From NCBI GenBank assembly GCA_036675585.1, contig JAKFES010000032.1:1-8266 (forward strand): a DNA stretch of 8,266 bases, given 5' to 3'. Under the pieces are notes generated by a model, which was given only the letters and a program-made list of their open reading frames with translations, did no database searches and was not told where the DNA came from. This document shows, one piece after another, positions 5,848 to 8,266 of this stretch. Within the stretch, counting starts at the first letter, position 1, and each line of letters opens with the position of its first letter. Both the position numbers and the translations under genes were made by a program. Source of the DNA: Zeimonas sp036675585. Its GTDB lineage: Bacteria > Pseudomonadota > Gammaproteobacteria > Burkholderiales > Burkholderiaceae_E.

Positions 5848-6687
5848 ATGAGGACCGACGCGAAGGCCGATCCGCGGCCTCAGTATCGCGTGGCCGTATT
5901 CGGCCTCGCGACGCGACTGCAGCACCTGCTCGAGATCGTGCTGCGACACGCGCAGCACAATCGCTATCGCTATGCGCTATCGACGACGCGCGGTCCCGGC
6001 GACTTCGACATCGCGCTCGTCGACATGACCAGCACCGGCGGCGCGGATACCGCGCGCACGCTCGGGCGCATCTTCGACGACGAGGCGGTGCTGCGCGTGG
6101 GGCGCCGCTGCGACCCGCAGCGACCGCGCGACGATCTGCTGCAGTCGAGCTTCGTCGCGCAGGTGCTCTACGCGCTGAATCGCGTCATCGATACGAAGCG
6201 ATCGCGCGAGCGCGATGCGCGCGACGCAGCCGCGATCGACGCGGGGCTCATCGTGGCCGACGGCACCGCGCGGCGCCGTCCGCGCGCGCTGATCGTCGAC
6301 GACAGCCCGACGGTGCGCCGCCAGCTGTCGTTCGCGCTGCACCAGATCGGACTCGACGGCGAGGCGGTGCCGGGTGCGCGCGAGGCGCTCGAGACGCTCG
6401 AGATGCGCACGTACGAGTTGATGCTCGACGACGTCGTGATGCCCGAGCTCGACGGCTACCAGCTCACGCGCGCCGTGCGCCGCGAGCGGAAGTTCCGTTC
6501 GATGCCGGTGATCCTGCTGACCAGCCGTTCGTCGCCGTTCGACCTGGCGCGCGGTGCGCTCGCCGGGTGCAACAGCTATCTGGTCAAGCCGGTGTCGATG
6601 CAGACGCTGCGCGAAACGGTGCAGCGACAGTTGCGCAGGAGCGCCCGGCGCAGGCGCGCCGAGCGCGAATTGAGCTTCGCCGCCTGA
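5848..6687 (+). CDS. Response regulator with degenerate N-terminal and intact C-terminal receiver domains, no output domain
   Basis: This 279-residue cytoplasmic signalling protein has two receiver-like halves. The C-terminal one (about 145-263) is complete: Asp151/Asp152 in LIVDDSP, phospho-acceptor Asp195 in LDDVVMPELDGYQ, Thr225 and Lys247 in YLVKPVS. The residue before the acceptor is Asp194, where a hydrophobic residue is usual. The N-terminal half (about 13-115) has a similar alternation, with YRVAVFGL, a long helix, DIALVDM (Asp59) and a final helix. It lacks the acidic pair and the KP motif, so it is probably a pseudo-receiver. A charged linker (about 116-144) joins them. The C-terminus is basic (Arg-rich, 260-273), but no DNA-binding domain is seen. 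It has no adjacent kinase and is divergent from argD. A role in chemotaxis-like or type IV pilus signalling is possible but unproven. Confidence 0.88.
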   Translation: MRTDAKADPRPQYRVAVFGLATRLQHLLEIVLRHAQHNRYRYALSTTRGPGDFDIALVDMTSTGGADTARTLGRIFDDEAVLRVGRRCDPQRPRDDLLQSSFVAQVLYALNRVIDTKRSRERDARDAAAIDAGLIVADGTARRRPRALIVDDSPTVRRQLSFALHQIGLDGEAVPGAREALETLEMRTYELMLDDVVMPELDGYQLTRAVRRERKFRSMPVILLTSRSSPFDLARGALAGCNSYLVKPVSMQTLRETVQRQLRRSARRRRAERELSFAA

Positions 6688-6713
6688 AAGGGCGCGGCGC
6701 TCGGGGCCGCACG

Positions 6714-6741
6714 GGGGTCGAACCCCACGGGGCCGGGCCCC
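6714..6741. terminator. Twin GC hairpins between convergent genes
   Basis: Two short hairpins lie back to back in the 60-base gap between the regulator stop and the efp stop. GGGGT (6714-6718) pairs with ACCCC (6722-6726) across CGA. GGGGC (6729-6733) pairs with GCCCC (6737-6741) across CGG. Neither has a following T-run, so this is not a textbook intrinsic terminator. It may slow polymerase from both sides or protect transcript ends. Confidence 0.35.
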
Positions 6742-6747
6742 ACGTCG

Positions 6748-7311
6748 TCAGGCTTTCACGCGGTTGCGGTATTCGCCGGTGCGCGTGTCGATCTCGATCC
6801 GGTCGCCGATCTCGACGAACGCGGGCACCGGGATCTCGAAGCCGGTGGGCTTGATGCGGGCGGGCTTCATCACCTTGCCGGACGTGTCGCCCTTGACCGC
6901 GGGCTCGGTGTACTCGACTTCGCGAACCACGCTGTTGTTCATCTCGACCGAGATCGCGCGCCCGTCGTAGAACGTCACGGCGCACGGCATGCCGTCGTCG
7001 AGGTAGTTGAGCACCTCGCCCATGCTCTCGGCCTCGATCTCGTACTGGTTGTATTCGCTGTCGACGAACACGTACATCGGGTCGGCGAAATACGAGTACG
7101 TGACTTCCTTCTTGTCGAGGATCAGCACGTCGAATTTCTCGTCGGCCTTGTAGACCGACTCGGTTCCCGAGCCGTTGAGCAGATTCTTCAGCTTGAGCTT
7201 GACGACGGCCGCATTGCGGCCCGACTTGTTCAGTTCGGCACGCTGCACGACCATCGGATCCTTGCCGATCATCACGACGTTGCCGACTCGCAGTTCCTGG
7301 GCGATTTTCAT
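6748..7311 (-). CDS. efp: Translation elongation factor P, arginine-32 type
   Basis: This 187-residue cytoplasmic factor binds between the ribosomal P and E sites and helps peptide-bond formation at consecutive prolines. The three-domain EF-P fold runs the full usual length. The N-terminal KOW-like domain has the modification loop LNKSGRNAA with Arg32 at its tip, instead of the lysine of E. coli-type EF-P. The middle domain includes SYFADPMYVFVDSEYNQYEI. The C-terminal OB domain has GDTSGKVMKPARIKPTGFEIPVPAFVEIGDRIEIDTRTGEYRNRV, which contains the EF-P signature. Arg32 is the known target of EarP rhamnosylation, and a gene for EarP lies 29 bases upstream on the same strand. The start has no strong ribosome binding site. 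A near-perfect -10 at the end of earP suggests it also has its own promoter. Confidence 0.98.
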   Translation of the reverse strand: MKIAQELRVGNVVMIGKDPMVVQRAELNKSGRNAAVVKLKLKNLLNGSGTESVYKADEKFDVLILDKKEVTYSYFADPMYVFVDSEYNQYEIEAESMGEVLNYLDDGMPCAVTFYDGRAISVEMNNSVVREVEYTEPAVKGDTSGKVMKPARIKPTGFEIPVPAFVEIGDRIEIDTRTGEYRNRVKA

Positions 7312-7324
7312 GGGACGTTCGGTT

Positions 7325-7338
7325 GCAGGCTAACCTGC
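7325..7338. repeat. Small hairpin in the earP-efp gap
   Basis: GCAGG (7325-7329) and CCTGC (7334-7338) form a perfect 5-base stem around a 4-base loop. It lies between the candidate efp -10 and the efp start, spanning the predicted transcription start. It might be an operator, a modest RNA hairpin for read-through transcripts, or chance. Confidence 0.3.
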
Positions 7339-7339
7339 G

Positions 7340-7345
7340 ATTATA
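7340..7345 (-). promoter_or_regulatory. Consensus -10 box for efp, overlapping the earP stop codon
   Basis: On the minus strand these bases read TATAAT, a perfect -10, and contain the TAA stop of earP. The predicted start is near 7333, giving an efp leader of about 20 bases. The -35 is weak: TTCGTC (7365-7370) is 19 bases away. A perfect TATAAT is notable in this GC-rich sequence and would let efp be expressed above earP. Confidence 0.5.
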
Positions 7346-8266
7346 GCCGGGCCGCGCAGAATTCGACGAAGCGCGTGCACAGGTCGCTCTGCCGGCCGAG
7401 TTGCGCCGACCAGGCGCGGTACGGAGTGCCCAGCGCGTCGAGGCGCGCCTCGAAGGCCGGCCACGCGGTGGTCCAATCTCCTGCGCCCGCCCACGCGAGC
7501 ATCGCGGCGTCGACCGCGCCCGGCGCGCGCATCCGCGCCAGGAACGCGCGCAGCTTGACGAGATGCGCACCGTCGTCCTGCCGGTACGGCTGCCAGAGGA
7601 ACGGGCGCGCGGCCCACTGCGCCCGGATCCACGAGTCTTCGCCGCGCACGAAATTCAGGTCCGCGCTCCACAGCAGCCGGTCGTAGTCGTCCTGCGGCAG
7701 GAACGGGACGCGCTGCACGCGCAGCGACCCCTTGCGCAGCGCGCGGCCGGGCGCCTGCGCGGCCGCGCCGAACGACTCGGCGAGCGCGCGCTCGGCGACG
7801 CCTTCGGGAACGAGCACGAGCCAGCGCGTCGTCGCGTTCGCGAGCCGCTCGAGCCATTCGACGACCGGCGCGTGCGGATAGCAGAACAGCGTCGCGACGC
7901 GCTCGCCCGGCTCGACGTCCAGGCCGAGCGCGGCGAGCCAGTCGCGCTGGCACGGCGAGCCGACGAAGGCGTCGCGTCGGGCGAACAGCTCGCGTTCGCG
8001 CAGCAACCCTCCGGTGCGCTCGTCGAAACCGGGGTAATAGAAATGCTCGACGGCGCCGTCGAGGGGCTTCGTCGAGCGCAAGCCGTGGCACGAAGCGACC
8101 CAGTCCTCGGCGCTCAGGTACTCGAGTTGCACCCACAGCGGCCGGCGCGGCGCGCCGGCGAGCGAGGCGCGCAGCGCATCGGGCAACGCGGCGTGAAACG
8201 CGCTGACGACGACGTCGTCCCCGTCGGGCGGGCCGTCGTGCGCGTGCTCGCGCGGCTCGGGCGCGG
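7341..8266 (-). CDS. earP: EF-P arginine rhamnosyltransferase EarP, partial (5' end outside window)
   Basis: This inverting glycosyltransferase moves L-rhamnose from TDP-rhamnose to Arg32 of EF-P, activating it. The window holds the C-terminal 307 residues; the frame stays open to the edge. Family length is about 380, so roughly 70 N-terminal residues, including catalytic aspartates known from the family, lie outside. Visible blocks are LWVQLEYLSAEDWVASCHGL (a long conserved stretch), HFYYPGFDERTGGLLRE, PQDDYDRLLWSADLNFVRGEDSWIRAQWAARPFLWQPY and a C-terminal helical tail. The RGEDS block (Asp and Glu codons at 7635-7640) is the nucleotide-sugar-binding region. A TTG at 8184-8186 is in frame but is not the start, since homologous-looking sequence (DVVVSAFHAALPD) continues upstream of it. 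It lies 29 bases before efp, in the same orientation. A Pro-Pro-Asp motif is encoded at 8223-8231. Confidence 0.95.
   Translation of the reverse strand, partial: APEPREHAHDGPPDGDDVVVSAFHAALPDALRASLAGAPRRPLWVQLEYLSAEDWVASCHGLRSTKPLDGAVEHFYYPGFDERTGGLLRERELFARRDAFVGSPCQRDWLAALGLDVEPGERVATLFCYPHAPVVEWLERLANATTRWLVLVPEGVAERALAESFGAAAQAPGRALRKGSLRVQRVPFLPQDDYDRLLWSADLNFVRGEDSWIRAQWAARPFLWQPYRQDDGAHLVKLRAFLARMRAPGAVDAAMLAWAGAGDWTTAWPAFEARLDALGTPYRAWSAQLGRQSDLCTRFVEFCAARL

Noticed and set aside
6713..6728. GGGGTCGAACCCC resembling a tRNA T-arm
   Set aside because: The loop is too short for a T-arm and no acceptor, D or anticodon arms can be found around it, so it is a plain hairpin rather than a tRNA or attachment-site remnant.

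Overview
The window is GC-rich, densely packed bacterial chromosome and most likely comes from a betaproteobacterium, probably of the Burkholderiales or a near relative. The main evidence is an elongation factor P with arginine at position 32, beside a gene for the EF-P arginine rhamnosyltransferase EarP. That pairing is typical of Betaproteobacteria and some Gammaproteobacteria. I see no rRNA, tRNA, insertion sequence, prophage gene, CRISPR array or integration site, and base composition looks even, so this reads as core chromosome.

Layout. Positions 1-84 hold a nested palindrome that can fold into one long hairpin. Next, on the minus strand, is a two-component operon: an OmpR-family response regulator (1596-2294) overlapping by 4 bases with a membrane sensor histidine kinase (121-1599). 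A 186-base divergent intergenic region with several repeat signals (2295-2480) separates it from a plus-strand ECF-type sigma factor (2481-3185) and a 74-residue unrecognised protein (3230-3454). Converging on these is a minus-strand arginine operon, argD (4397-5623) then argF (3469-4386). Divergent from argD is an unusual two-receiver response regulator (5848-6687). A short GC hairpin region separates it from the convergent minus-strand earP-efp pair (7341-8266, cut by the window edge, and 6748-7311).

How the genes fit together. The sensor kinase and regulator should form a phosphorelay for an unknown envelope signal. An 11-base-period direct repeat between the regulator and sigma genes is the kind of site an OmpR-family protein binds, so the sigma factor may be under the control of this system; that is inference. 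ArgD and ArgF catalyse two steps of ornithine/citrulline synthesis. EarP attaches rhamnose to Arg32 of EF-P, which then relieves ribosome stalling at polyproline motifs. Such motifs occur in this window in EarP itself (PPD) and in ArgF (PPG).

I found no strong case for an entirely new system. The best leads are the regulator/kinase/sigma/small-protein cluster, in which the sigma gene is not followed by a recognisable zinc-finger anti-sigma gene, and the output-less protein with a degenerate plus an intact receiver domain.
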